Shown piece by piece: positions 42,271 through 53,301 of a DNA stretch of 64,000 nt (its first letter is position 1; each line of letters starts with the position of its first letter). The stretch comes from Paramacrobiotus metropolitanus (lineage: Eukaryota; Tardigrada; Eutardigrada; Parachela; Macrobiotidae). The notes beneath the pieces are model-generated. The model did not search any database. It had not been told where the DNA came from and saw nothing but the letters and a program-made list of their open reading frames with translations. The position numbers and the translations under genes were made by a program. The stretch covers positions 496,001-560,000 of the forward strand of contig NW_026570299.1 in the NCBI RefSeq assembly GCF_019649055.1, in the 5' to 3' direction.

Positions 42271-45200
42271 TCAAACAACAGCCGACGCAGCTTCTACTTG
42301 ATCCCATTTGCGCAGTATGTTATTCGCTTCGAAATCAGCGGACCCGGCACACCATTCCGTTGCTCGTACGGTTGCGGTAGATCGGTTGCTGAAGTCCACA
42401 ATGAATCCATAGGCGGAACTGTCACAGTGAAACGTAGCAGTTACACAGGAATTCGTCGATGAGCAATGATTGTACGTACCGTTCGTAGTCCTGTTGCACA
42501 GTATTTCGCACAAATTTCAGAAAGTCATTGAGGAAGCTGACGTTGCGTTCCTTATTCCAGTGCTGGCAGTTACGATGTCGGCTTCCACACAGCAGGATGA
42601 ATTTTTGTGTCTCAAATCAATGCACATACTTAACCGAACACGCTTGCAATTACTCTAAATCTGAGCGTATCGAAAATTCAAACGTGTAGTTCGTACTGAC
42701 AGTAGCGCTATCCGGAATCCGGGCGACTTCAGTCATCGCACAGTTGATAAGTAAATTATCACGTTTCCGCCCCACAAGCACCCGCGGCGAGCCGCTGACG
42801 AAACATTTGCTCCATAAGCTTCTTTCAGCATTTTGGTGTTTCCTGCAAGTTTGCAACGCAGCGTCATCAGCACTGGCCATATTCAACTTGAAAAACGACA
42901 TGACTTAAAATCACTCGTGAGCAACTTCGGTCCCGTCCCTTCTTACCAGGTGCAACGGTTGTCGTGCGGCGCCGCTGCCTTGTCTTCAGTAAACAGTAAG
43001 GACATGTAGTTCTCTGGCGAAGTCGTCCTAGCCAGCCGCGGATTAACACTGTCGACTTTCTGGGAATAGAGTACGCGCGTGTCGCCGATGGTGCGACCAA
43101 TAACAGAATAGAAGTACTCGAATGAAGAGAAGTCATCGACTTCAGTGCCCGCACCTCGGGTTACTAGCTGCTCAAATCGATGCAACCTGCAACCGAAAAA
43201 TCTCCCGTTTGCATATCGGTACTTCTTTCGTAGTAATATTAAGTACAAGATCTATACTACGCGCGGCGCCCCATAGTTTTGAGATCACTATAACCATAAA
43301 ACTTCTGGAAAAACGGACAACGCCATTAGATCCGGGATAGTTTAGAAGTGGCCGGCATGTGTTTTTTTATGAAAATATCGAGCCGGCATCAAGCCGGCAT
43401 CAAGACCAGATTGCTCCAACCCATCTTAAAGGTCACCTTGAAACTTAGAAATATTTGCCTAGATACAATACAAAATAACTCGTCAGCTGCGTGGATTGAT
43501 CTGCTGTTATTCGGATCAAGAGCACTCTCCTCACCTGCTGCGAAATCCCTACGGAAGGAGTCCCTTTCCACAGTTATCCGCAAGAACCTGGCCGACTTAT
43601 TATGCCATCATCATCCTCCTCGCCAGCGCAATATTCGCGTTGAATCTCATAAAAGCGAACTGAACGAGGAGCGTCTAACGGCCTTGGCCACATCCCTGTT
43701 GCAGGATAACAATGTTCGACGGGCTGTAGGAGTGGTTATGGGGGAAGATGCACTGGCTCCCCTGAACGCCGACACTCTGGAGGCTGTACGCAGCAAGCAC
43801 CCACCCGAGCCCGAAGACAGCGATTATCCACCCCCGCCCGACCACTCATTAAAGCCCCCACTTGCCACTCCAGCGGAAGTTTTCAAAGCTGTCTTCAGCT
43901 TTCCCTCAGGATCTGCTGGTGGCTGCTCGGATTTACGGCCGCAGCACCTTAAAGATATGATGTGCGGGCCTGGTGGGGAAGAGAGCGAGTTATGTTCTGC
44001 CTTAACAGATTTCGTCAATCATGTGCTACAAAACGACGTCCCTGAAGACATCCGACCGTTCTTTTTCGGCGCCAACCTCATCCCGTTGGCCAAAAAAGAT
44101 GGCGGCATCCGTCCCATTGCGGTTGGTGAAACTTTTCGGCGCTTGGTTTCGAAAGTTGTGAGTTATAGCTGCACTGAGCGGATGAAGGAATTGTGTAAGA
44201 ACGTGCAGTTTGGTTTCGGGACGAAGGGCGGAGCTGAAGCAATTATCCACGGGGTCCGGGCCTATATGGAAACCCCACACGCAGGACCGCGCGTAATTGT
44301 GAAACTCGACTTCAAAAACGCGTTCAACCTTCTGAGACGGGATACACTGCTGCAAGCTGTTCGTCAACATTTCCCTGCGTATTATGGTTATTTCTGGCAA
44401 TCCTACCGCTACAGCAGCCATTTGGTCTGTGGTGAAGAAACGCTGACGTCCGCCCGCGGAGTGCAACAGGGTGACCCGTCGGGTCCCTTTGGGTACAGCC
44501 TAGCCACGCTACCGCTGTTCGATGATTTAGATTGCGAACTGCTTCTGGCCTTCCTTGACGACGTGACAATGGCTGGCACAGTAGAAAAAGTAATGGCTGC
44601 CATAAAACGAATTGAAGAACGGGCCGCGAAAATGGGTTTAGAATTAAACTTCAGCAAGTGCGAATTCTTTCCCATCGTAACATGTGATGCAGATGACTCC
44701 ATGATCCGTGCAACATTATTAAGCACTTGGCCAGATATGATTCAGCTCAGTCCCGACAACTTCACTTTGTTGGGAGCACCGATGACCTTCTCAGCGTGCG
44801 CGAGATTTTTAACTGGAAAAACGGAGGAACTAAAGAATTTTGTACAACGATTGAAGAAATTACCGGCACACTACAGTTTATTTCTCCTTAAAAATTGCCT
44901 CAGCGTTCCTAAGGTTTTGTACGGACTGCGCAGTTCTCGTGGTTTTGAACACCTTGACTTGCTGAAAGAATACGATAGCTGTCTACGGGTGGGGGTGGAG
45001 CAGTTGGTCAACGTGAAGATTTCCGAAGCGCAATGGACTCAGATATCTCTTCCAGTACGGCGTGGTGGTTTGGGGACACGACGCATTGAGACATTAGCTG
45101 TTTGTGCCTACTTGGCATCGGTGTACTCTGTGCTGCCTATGGTTTCCGAATTCTACCAGCCTTCTGAAGAGTGCCTGACAAAAACCGCTGTGGAATCTTG

Positions 45201-48200
45201 GATCCAACTGACGCAGGGCGAAATTCCCCCGGAATGTGTTCGGAAGTTTCAGTACGCCTGGGACACGCCAGTGATCGAACGGGACATATCCACGTTAATG
45301 TCGTCTACCGAAGGTAATGAGCGCGCCAGGGCGGTTTTGCTGTCAGCTTTAAACAGAGATTCGGGAGCCTGGCTGAATGCATTACCCGCACCTTGTTTGG
45401 GGACATTCCTGAGGGATGAAGATGTACGTATTGGTGTTGGTTTGCGATTTGGTTTACCAGTAGTGGTGGCGCACAACTGTAACGCATGTGGTAAACAAGT
45501 CGAAAACAACGGTCATCATGGACTATCCTGCAACAAAACGACTAAAGGACGATGGGCGAGACATAAAGAAATGAACAGCATCGCGAAAAACTGTTGTGAA
45601 AGCGCTGGTTTTCCTTGTGAGATCGAACCGAACGGCTTGTCATCAACCACCGCAAAAAGACCGGACGGGATGACACTGATACCAGTTAGACAAGGAAAAC
45701 CGATCGTTTGGGATGTAACCAGCTGGTGTACGGTTGCTGACTCTCATGTCACTGGAAGCTCAAGAAATGTGGCAGCGTAGCCCAGCTGGCTGAAACTGCG
45801 AAGCGTGGAAAGTATTCGTTTTTGGAATACGGATATCTTTTCTACCCTCTAGTAATGGAAACCCTTGGAGTATTTGGTCCGGCTTTAAGTGAATTTTTAC
45901 ATTTTATGGGTCGCAAAATTCGGGATTTGACAGGAGAAGCGCGTTCTACCGCTTTCCTTAAGCAGCGATTCAGCCTTGCTGTTGTCAAAGGAAATGCTAC
46001 GGCTGTTTTGAGTACGTTACCTTTTAACCCGAGGGAGGACCGGGAATTTGGTTGTTTTTTTAATGTTTAAATTCTAACGATTAAGTAGGGTGTCAGCGCA
46101 TGCATCTTTTGTTATTTGGGTGGCTATTGCCAATAAAGATACAAAATACCAACTAACACAAATATCACACTAATTAAACCGAAAAATAAATAAATTATTG
46201 TACTTATTCAAACACTCGCGTTATTGAAACATTGCTGCCGGTGTTGCCGAGCTCGAAACACGTTTAAAATCAACCGATATAAAATGTAAAAATATCAAAT
46301 ATAAATCAATACGAAAAATCACTGGACGAGTGAGTGACCGAAACACTATCACCGACCACTGAGCGGAATCTCTAGATGAGTGGGTGACCGAGCTACCACC
46401 ACTGACCAGTAAGAAAAATCACTAGACAAGTGAGTGACCGAAACACCATTACTGCCCACTGAGCGGAATTTCTAGGTGAGTGAGTCATCGAGCGGGCTTT
46501 GCTCTTCCTCACCTAACGGGCTCTGTGCACTGGACAGTAGTTGTAGCAGGGTCACATCCTCACCTAGCGATTTTCTCCTTACCTAGCGATATTTCTTACT
46601 GGACAGGTTGAGCTCGGTCAGTCCTCTCACCTATTGATTGAGTGCGTCAAAAAATCGCTAGGTGAGTACGTTACCGAGCTACCACCACTGTCCAGTGCTC
46701 AGAACCCGTTAGGTGAAAGAGTACCGAGATACCACTACTGTCCAGTGCACAAACTCCGTTAAGTGATTTAGTGACCGAGCTACCATTACTGTCCAGTGCA
46801 TAGATCCCGTTAGGAAGATGGGTGACCGAGCTACCAATACTGCCCAGCGCACAGAGCCCGTTAGGTGAACGCGTGACCGAGCTAACACTACTGTCCAGTG
46901 CCCGAACTCCGTTAAGTGATCTAGTGACCAAGCTCCACTACTGTCTAGTGCATAGATCCCGTTAGGTAGATGGATGACCGAGCTATCAATACTGTCCAGT
47001 GCATAGATCCCGTTAGGTGAACGCGTGACCGAGCTACCACTACTGTCCAGTGCATAGATCCCGTTAGGTAGGTGGGTGACCGAGCTACCAAAGCTATCCA
47101 GTGCACAGAGCCCGTTAGGTGAACGTATGACCAAACTGCAATATTACTGAGCAAAATAGAGCAGGGCCTGCTAAGTTCTTAATGGGTGACCTATCTAGCA
47201 CCACTGTCCAGTCTTAGCGTCCTTTTAGTTTGTAATGTGATACTCTCGTGGGTAATTAGATTCGGATGGTTTTCGCTAAGAAAATTTAACAAAAAATATC
47301 TGTAAAGTCAAAGTAATTGCGTGCGACTGCACGAAACCAAAACATCCATTTTTTTATAAAATTTTTGTTATCGGGCTCTTCAGATTTAACCGTACTAAGT
47401 TAACAATCCGTAAACCGGCCAAAGAGTTTAGAACCCAAGAAACGCGGAGGCGAAGCCGAGGCTGTTTCTTGTATCGCAATATTGTGAGGTTTTTTACCGG
47501 TATGACTTCTGATAGTTGACTGGGCGCCTGTCATCCGGGAGATCGAATTTCGCACATGTCAGGTAAATAATGCCTCGGCGTTTGCAGGCCACGAACGACT
47601 CGTTGAATGTCCTGTGGCCACAGGTGTTTGGAATGTCCAGGGCTTGTCTTAGCGCACGAGAGGAACAAATAATATTCGGTCTGTGCGACGAGAATACAAA
47701 GTTAAGTGCACCGAAAAATCGAAATAGAACTGCAACGGGATATCATTGTAAGTTTTCGTAATTCAAGCCAGTTCGTAAAATAGCTGTATTTAAAAAAAAA
47801 CAAGTAATTGGTTGTCGATTTATTTTTAAGCTAGGTTTCGAACTAACTGCTTTTTGTTAACCGTTTGGAAACACCGATTACGCCTTCGCCAATTGCGCAG
47901 TTTGATCACCTAAACTTGTTGAAGACGTCGGGATTCTTTTTCATCCATGTTTGCATATGGAACAAGGGTCGCCAGTTGCCGGTTGGAAATTCAGCAGCTC
48001 GGCGAGCATACTGCTGATATTGGTCGTCCAGATCGATGTTCCGCACGTTTTCCCATTGTGGCGAGAGGACTCGCAAAAATCGCCGTTCTGGATCATCAAC
48101 GTACACTTTGCAGTCCGGGTCTTCATACTCATTAACCAAACCGAACGACCCCAGTTCGGCAACGGGAGACGCTTGGCAGGGAACGAAGTCTGCAGTGTAA

Positions 48201-48226
48201 CGAACGGCTGATAGCTGTTGTGTCAT
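42271..48226 (-). CDS. Unrecognised six-exon protein family X, copy X3 (382 aa), with a 4.3-kb intron 2
   Basis: Exons on the minus strand: 48226-47910, 47680-47498, 43186-42947, 42842-42684, 42581-42480, 42418-42271, totalling 1149 nt in frame. Conserved blocks match X1: LGSFGLVNEYEDPDCKVYVD, FPTGNWRPLF, IICSSRALRQ, IIYLTCAKFD, YFYSVIGRTIGDTRVLYS, WSKCFVSGSPRVLVG, CQHWNKERNVSFLN, SAYGFIVDF and DFEANNILR. There is no visible signal peptide or TM segment, but several Cys occur at conserved places, so a missing 5' exon is possible. Exon 4 uses a weak donor (TACAC|GTTTGA), which I chose because it keeps the frame with exon 5. Intron 2 carries a non-LTR retrotransposon in antisense and a 51-bp minisatellite, yet no exon is damaged. 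Function unknown. Confidence 0.72.
43400..46070 (+). pseudogene. R2-like non-LTR retrotransposon copy, nearly full RT-endonuclease ORF with one frameshift
   Basis: Longest copy of this family in the window. It reads an N-terminal region from about 43400 (LRNICLDTIQNNSSAAW), a thumb-proximal segment (LNEERLTALATSLLQDNN) and RT motifs GGIRPIAVGETFRRLVSK, VKLDFKNAFNLLRR, QQGDPSGPFGYSLA and the FLDDVTM box. SLPVRRGGLGTRR follows, then a CNACG...HHGLSC cluster and KRPDGMTLIPVRQG with VWDVTSW, the restriction-like endonuclease signature. The frame ends at a TAG (45778-45780); the true C terminus continues in another frame (45822-46070, FYPLVMETLG, FLKQRFSLAVVKGNA), so one indel lies near 45765. It is antisense to host gene X3, inside intron 2. 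No N-terminal zinc finger is visible. Confidence 0.85.
46320..47150. repeat. 51-bp minisatellite with a 153-bp higher-order unit and an inverted stretch
   Basis: From about 46669 to 47130 nine units of 51 bp (ACCGAGCTACC...CTGTCCAGTGC...CCGTTAGGTGA...) follow head to tail. Unit ends cycle through three types (GAACGCGTG, GATCTAGTG, AGATGGGTG-like), so units 1-3 and 4-6 form a 153-bp higher-order repeat. The part at 46320-46668 holds diverged copies. At about 46505-46555 one unit is inverted (CCTAACGGGCTCTGTGCACT). Because 51 is a multiple of three, minus-strand frames stay open with 17-residue periods, but this is probably not coding. It lies in intron 2 of X3. Confidence 0.85.
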
Positions 48227-49594
48227 GATTAACTTGACACCGTAATATTTCTCGAAAATCTAGAAGGATATTTGGGTAAACCGCCAAAAAAGCGCCTGGA
48301 TAACTGACAGTGCTTGAAGAATTTGCAACAGTCGCTGACGAAGCTGTCTCAGTTCAAAAAAGATTTCTCCAGTGATTGATGCTTATATATAAATGCTAAA
48401 TGCTTATATATAAATTCGGCACAATAGTAATTTATTAGGAGACAGGCTGCTGCGTAACCGACCAACAATATTTCGGCTGGATCGATAACCACAATATGCC
48501 TTATCGTAAAATGCATACGCCGACAAGCACACACTTATCAGAATATATCACAATTGTCAGGGTATGTCATTTGTGGGAACACTGGGAACGCTTAAGCTAG
48601 AATGTTGCAATCAGATAAGCGTTCTATGTGATCATGCAGTTTTCATTTAGTTCGGATTTCGTAACGTAATTTGGCTAGCGGATCTGATAACCTTCGATAT
48701 GACAGTTGATGACAATCGAGGTGCAGTCATCCTGAGATCATCGAATATCATCGCTTACAGCAGCACCATGCCGAACCAGGCACACAGGCGCCGCCAACTA
48801 CCAATAAGTTTTAAGAAAAATCTGCGGATCACCGTTCCAATGATGCTGCTCGAACGATGCCCCAACCAATCCGGGAAAAGAGTACGAGTAGAAATGGAAA
48901 TAAGAATTATAGTCGCAGGTTAAATTTTTTATAGATTGTTAACTTGCAAGTATAGCAAGAGCTAAAGAAATTTCGGTGAATTTATGAGATTGCAATTACC
49001 GTAAAACTGCTTTGTTATGAGAAGAGCATACTTGTACGATTATTTTTTTTCTGTGAAGATATAACGATACTACAGTTATTTCTGTCTCTTGCCCTGTAAA
49101 TGCGCTAGTCAAAAACCGCAAGTCCCAGTTACACCCGGCAGTACATGACTAATGCCCATCTGGTGATCGCTCGTGTGCCCTACCCATTATCTGGTTATCT
49201 TTCATGATAATACTCGTTATGGCTGTTAAAATATTGTTTGTCTTTTCAGTAGGTCGATTGTCAAGTGCATATTTGGAAGCTTTATCTGAAAGGCTGCACT
49301 GGCAAATCTCACCGATATTGGAGATGCATATACAGGATACCTGTGCATCTTTTGAAACGTCGGTCAGGTGCTGGCATTCTGCTTAGCCGGGTAGCTATAT
49401 GAGCTGCATTCGAATCTTGATTGATGACCATTACTTATTAGTACGAAAACTTCTACTGTCCGCTCATCCTGTTTTAAGCAATCGAGTAACGAACCGACGC
49501 ACAGACATCATAATATTTAATCTGTCTGTCTGTTGGGACTTGATATTTAGTCCCGCTGATTACATTTTAACGGTGGTTTGTGCATTTTAGTTAA
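48227..49594. other. Intergenic region upstream of X3
   Basis: A small tandem duplication of ATGCTTATATATAAA occurs at 48379-48415 and may be simple AT-rich drift or part of a core promoter. Other ORFs are short and unsupported. Confidence 0.35.
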
Positions 49595-50056
49595 TGTTAC
49601 CGCTTCCGGACTCCACTGGGGGCACTGGAGCCCCGGCTGCTGGGAGGCTGGTGCTCTCGGTGATCGGCTGTGTGCGGTGACCGTGGGTCAGCGAAAAGCC
49701 GGCCGACCGGGGTCGGCGGAAGAGAGCGACCAGTGCCCTGCGCAACCGAAGGCCTCTTTATTGAGCAAGTGCGAAATAACAGCAGAAGAAAAACAGCAGG
49801 GTGTGGCGGGTGGTAAAAGAACAGAGATCACTCGCGCGCACACGATGTCGAAGGACCAAAGACAGACAGCAATGAGAAATGAGAACCATGCAATGCAGGC
49901 ACACGAACAGTGCCAAGTGCAAACAGCATGCCCGTACATGACGGCGGCCGCTTTGATCTAAGCGGCACGGCGACGCGCAGCGCCACCAACAGACTCACGT
50001 AACTTGCTACACATGGGGAAGGAGAAAGAGCGGGAGCGCATGTCCTCCAGCTAACA
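49595..50056. mobile_element. Probable solo LTR (462 bp) with TTAA target duplication
   Basis: The block starts TGTTACCGCTTCC and ends CCTCCAGCTAACA, with 5-bp inverted ends TGTTA/TAACA. It is flanked by TTAA at 49591-49594 and 50057-50060. Its base composition is clearly more GC-rich than both sides. It contains a TCTTTATTG string that could be a poly(A) region on the opposite strand. No internal domain or second LTR is nearby. TTAA duplication would also fit a piggyBac-type MITE, but the TG...CA ends favour an LTR. ORFs inside it (49578-49961) are not genes. Confidence 0.6.
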
Positions 50057-50060
50057 TTAA

Positions 50061-50752
50061 CATCAATTAACTCGTCAATTGTCATTTAATCTGTGTTTTG
50101 CTGTTCTTGAGATGGACGTTTCAAGCTGCTTATGCTGCAAAATATATGAAAAAGTCTGTAAAGAAGCCAAACTGAAAGAAATTGTGCGCTTGTATGGAAT
50201 GACAATATTTTGGAATGCCCCGACTTAATTAATTTCTTGCAAATTGGAGCACTGCGGCAGGCTCAACACTTTGTCCTCACTTGTAGAGATTAGCTTCCTG
50301 AAATAGCCGTTCAGGAAAATACAATTGAAGTGCGCACGTGCGGAAAAGAAAGCACCAATGTTATAACAATAAAGCTGCAGCGAGGTATCATAATTATGGC
50401 AAATTGTATTAAAAAGTGAATTATTGTTTACAATCTGTTATCGTACTCGCATTCAGCATCTGTAGACGATTGTACCACTTATCAAACATGATGGCTAAAA
50501 CAACTGTATATTGCTGTTAATTGCTGATAAGCTCAGGAAACAATCACAAATATGTACAGTCGGTGACTGGGCATGAAACACGTTTGTTACCGTTGGCGGT
50601 TTAATTCTGCAATTTTTGTACTTAATGCAGCACCCCACTTCTTCATCTGCAGACTGGCTTTAACTGCAACAAATTTTAAGAGTTACTCATATTACAAAAA
50701 AGAGCCCCGGTACCCTTTTACGTATTACGCTTCATTTTTGTGTAACACCATC
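50061..50752. other. Intergenic region upstream of gene D
   Basis: No gene. Presumed promoter region of gene D. Confidence 0.35.
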
Positions 50753-52488
50753 ATGAAAATTTTCGGATTTCCCGCCATTGCCGTTTTCTTGACGTTTCTC
50801 CTTGTTTCGGAAGTGAAGACAGCATCCTATACTGCTGCCCGTAAGAATGCTCAGCACGACAATATCACTTGAAAAGCGATGCTCAGAACGATAACATCAC
50901 CTCAACGAGAACAAGCAGCAGTTTAATTTCATATGATACGTTTCATAAGTTACTACTCTGTTGTAGGGGATTTGGAAAATTATTGTGGTAGCACACTGAG
51001 GATAAGCTGTCCCGGCTCGAATGGAGAAGCCGGGAGACTTAGATTTTATCGCATGCCTAGGACGGTATGCCAAGTGACGGTGACCCTAGAAAGCCTTTGC
51101 GGAGTGTCTTCCGAGTACTTCATGATTTATCTCAATATAAGGTATACCCTAAAGCCTACACTTGCATCCAGAAACGGCTTGTGTAGCAAACCGTTTGATT
51201 TAAATTAATCACGTACTTCGAAGCACAGAAAAGGCATGGAACTTCTTTGTTAACCCGACAAATGCGTCTCTACCATACGTACGAATAAAGAGATTTGGCT
51301 GTAGTTCTGCTAAACCAAATTAAGTCCCTGCAGCAAAATCAGTTGCTGGGATGACGTTGAAAGTAACCGGCTTCACAGCTCATTTTTTTAGGCAGAACAG
51401 TCTCAGTTTATCCCCCTATAGAATCAGAATTTATTTCTCCTTGTAGAAACTCCTACATGCCAACGAATTCTCTGATGGAAATCTACGATACTTCCGGGAG
51501 TCGAACCCTTGGCAAATCGTGGAGCGGAGGCGAGAGTCAGCCGCAGTACTCCAATCCGACTTCCGCCGGGCAGTATCTATCAAGATCCGCCAGGCAGCCG
51601 AAAATCTCCATTGAATTCACACCGTCATCCTCCTATCCACCGGATGGCATCCACGAGGTTTTCTTTGATTATGTTATTCTGTCAGGTGAAAAAGAGAACG
51701 CAGCGCGGCCAATCAAAGCCAGCTGACGGTGACAGGGAACTAATAAATAAAATCAAGTGATTTGATGCTTATTCTCGTAGACACTCGGTCACCGTACAAT
51801 ACGCTCTGCAGTGCTTTGAGCGGGTACGTCAGCAACAGCTTGATCTGCGACATAACGGATGACCGCGTCAATTGTCCTGACTCCTACACCCCGTCAGTGT
51901 ACGATATGAATGCCGCTTGGTATCGCCAGAGTTGCAGTAAGCGCAGCCCGTTTTACAGCCTTGTTTAAAAAATTTTGGCACTGCGCATGTTCATCATAAA
52001 AAAAACGACTATAATATACACTGATCGTTGCATGAAATTGCAGCATTCGAATCAGGAGCAACAATAACGCCAAGAACATGGCCACCCACTACGACCTCCT
52101 TTTATTATGGGCCCGCGCACGGTTAGGAAACTGCCGAAATTCAACAGTTGTTTGTTGAAACGGTAGAATACAGTCAGGTGCTTTTACAGTGTCCTTTTCC
52201 ACGCTCAGTGGCGGCGCAATTGCCGGCATCGTCATCGGATGCGTTGCGTTCGTGGCCATTATTATTGCTATTATTGTCGTATGTGGCCACCGTGACCAGC
52301 AGGCTATGAAGCAAAAAGCGGCCTTTACCCAGAACGCGCACTCAGCGGCGCCAGCGGTGGTTTTCACACAACAAGATGGGCCGGCACCGCAGCCTTATCC
52401 TACCCAGGTTTATGCTCCGGGGCCGTATCCACCGGGTACAATGCCACAACCAACAACAGTCACAACTACATCTACAACCTCTCAATAA
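50753..52488 (+). CDS. CUB-like single-pass membrane protein, locus D (5 exons, 318 aa)
   Basis: Exons 50753-50840, 50967-51141, 51447-51685, 51781-51936, 52190-52488; 957 nt in frame. Signal peptide: MKIFGFPAIAVFLTFLLVS. CUB-like part: DLENYCGSTLRISCP, VCQVTVTL, IYLNIR, SLMEIYDTSGSRTLGKSW, YSNPTSAGQYLS, VFFDYVILSG. Four-Cys module: NTLCSALSGY, LICDITDDRVNCP, YRQSC. TM: GGAIAGIVIGCVAFVAIIIA, followed by a tail with KAAFTQNAHSAAPAVVFTQQ, PQPYPTQVYAPGPYPPG and a Thr-rich end. A relic of the stalk exon found in E and F lies at 52056-52109 (acceptor kept, donor GGTAAG replaced by GGGCCC), so D probably splices exon 4 directly to exon 5. AATAAA at 52581-52586 may be the poly(A) signal. First copy of the D-E-F tandem array. 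Confidence 0.83.
52056..52109 (+). pseudogene. Relic of the Thr-rich stalk exon in gene D
   Basis: After a good acceptor (CGAATCAG) the frame that joins exon 4 reads ATITPRTWPPTTTSFYY, similar in position and composition to the stalk exons of E (54833-54898) and F (62808-62879). Length 54 nt keeps phase. The donor has become GGGCCC, so it is likely skipped. Confidence 0.5.
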
Positions 52489-53301
52489 ACAACTGAATTT
52501 TAATGTTCTGGCAATACTACATGAAAAAATTCTTCTTCATGAGTTCAATTTCATTTATTCTTATTCTTCTTGCGCTTCATAATAAATAATATTTTGTGGT
52601 AAAATGGAAAGCAATAACCAGGAAACTGCTGTCTTGACACAATTAAATTCACAAAGGGAATTATACTCTGTAGCGTGCTTCTGATTCTCGCAACCCATAC
52701 GAATGCCGGCAGTGTCGCTTCCTCACTTTTCCTGGTGACTACTTGGTTAGTTTGGCGCGAGAAGCGCGGAGTCTCAATTGTGGCGTGTCGCTTCTGGTGA
52801 AATTCTTGGTGTCTCGGTAACGTACGTTCTTATGTGCAGTGAGTCTCATTTACTGACGATTTGGCATCAGTTTAATTATAATATGAGGGCATTTGTGTTA
52901 ATCTGTGTTGCTTAACCTCCAATGTTACGCTAACTTCAGCTGACACGTGTAATACTGTGCAAACAAATTAAAGTTCGCAGTGTATTAATGGCCATATATG
53001 TTATCTTTATCTTATTTGCATGCGACAGCTGTTTAACACAATTTATCAAACACAATGAGTAAGATTATTTCCTGTTGTTGATAAGGGATTATTCAGTACA
53101 GCAACAGCAAGCTTAAAAAGCTTGAAACGCCATTGTCAATGTCTTTTGCATTCAACGAAGCACATAAATTGCGTAATTTTTTCTGCTGTGTTACTTCTAA
53201 AGGCAACATCCATATTTTTCATGCTGCATTTCTTTTAAAGACAGCAGCTGCTTTAATAAGCAAAGTATTGGCGCTTCCACTTTATAAAGTACAGAAACAT
53301 C
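52489..53301. other. Spacer between D and E containing a segment repeated upstream of F
   Basis: The stretch 52905-53050 matches 60810-60965 over about 140 bp (shared ACAAATTAAAGTTCGCAGTG and CATGCGACAGCTGTT). It precedes the start codons of E and F by similar distances, so it is probably promoter-proximal DNA copied together with the genes. Confidence 0.6.

Noticed and set aside
46671-47154. Minus-strand ORFs made of 17-residue repeats (LPNGIYALDSSGS type)
   Set aside because: The 51-bp repeat length keeps all frames open; several frames are open at once and there is no start, signal or flanking coding sequence. Better explained as an intronic minisatellite.
49578-49961. 127-codon ORF starting just before the solo LTR
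   Set aside because: Lies within the LTR-like block, crosses its left boundary and has no domain.
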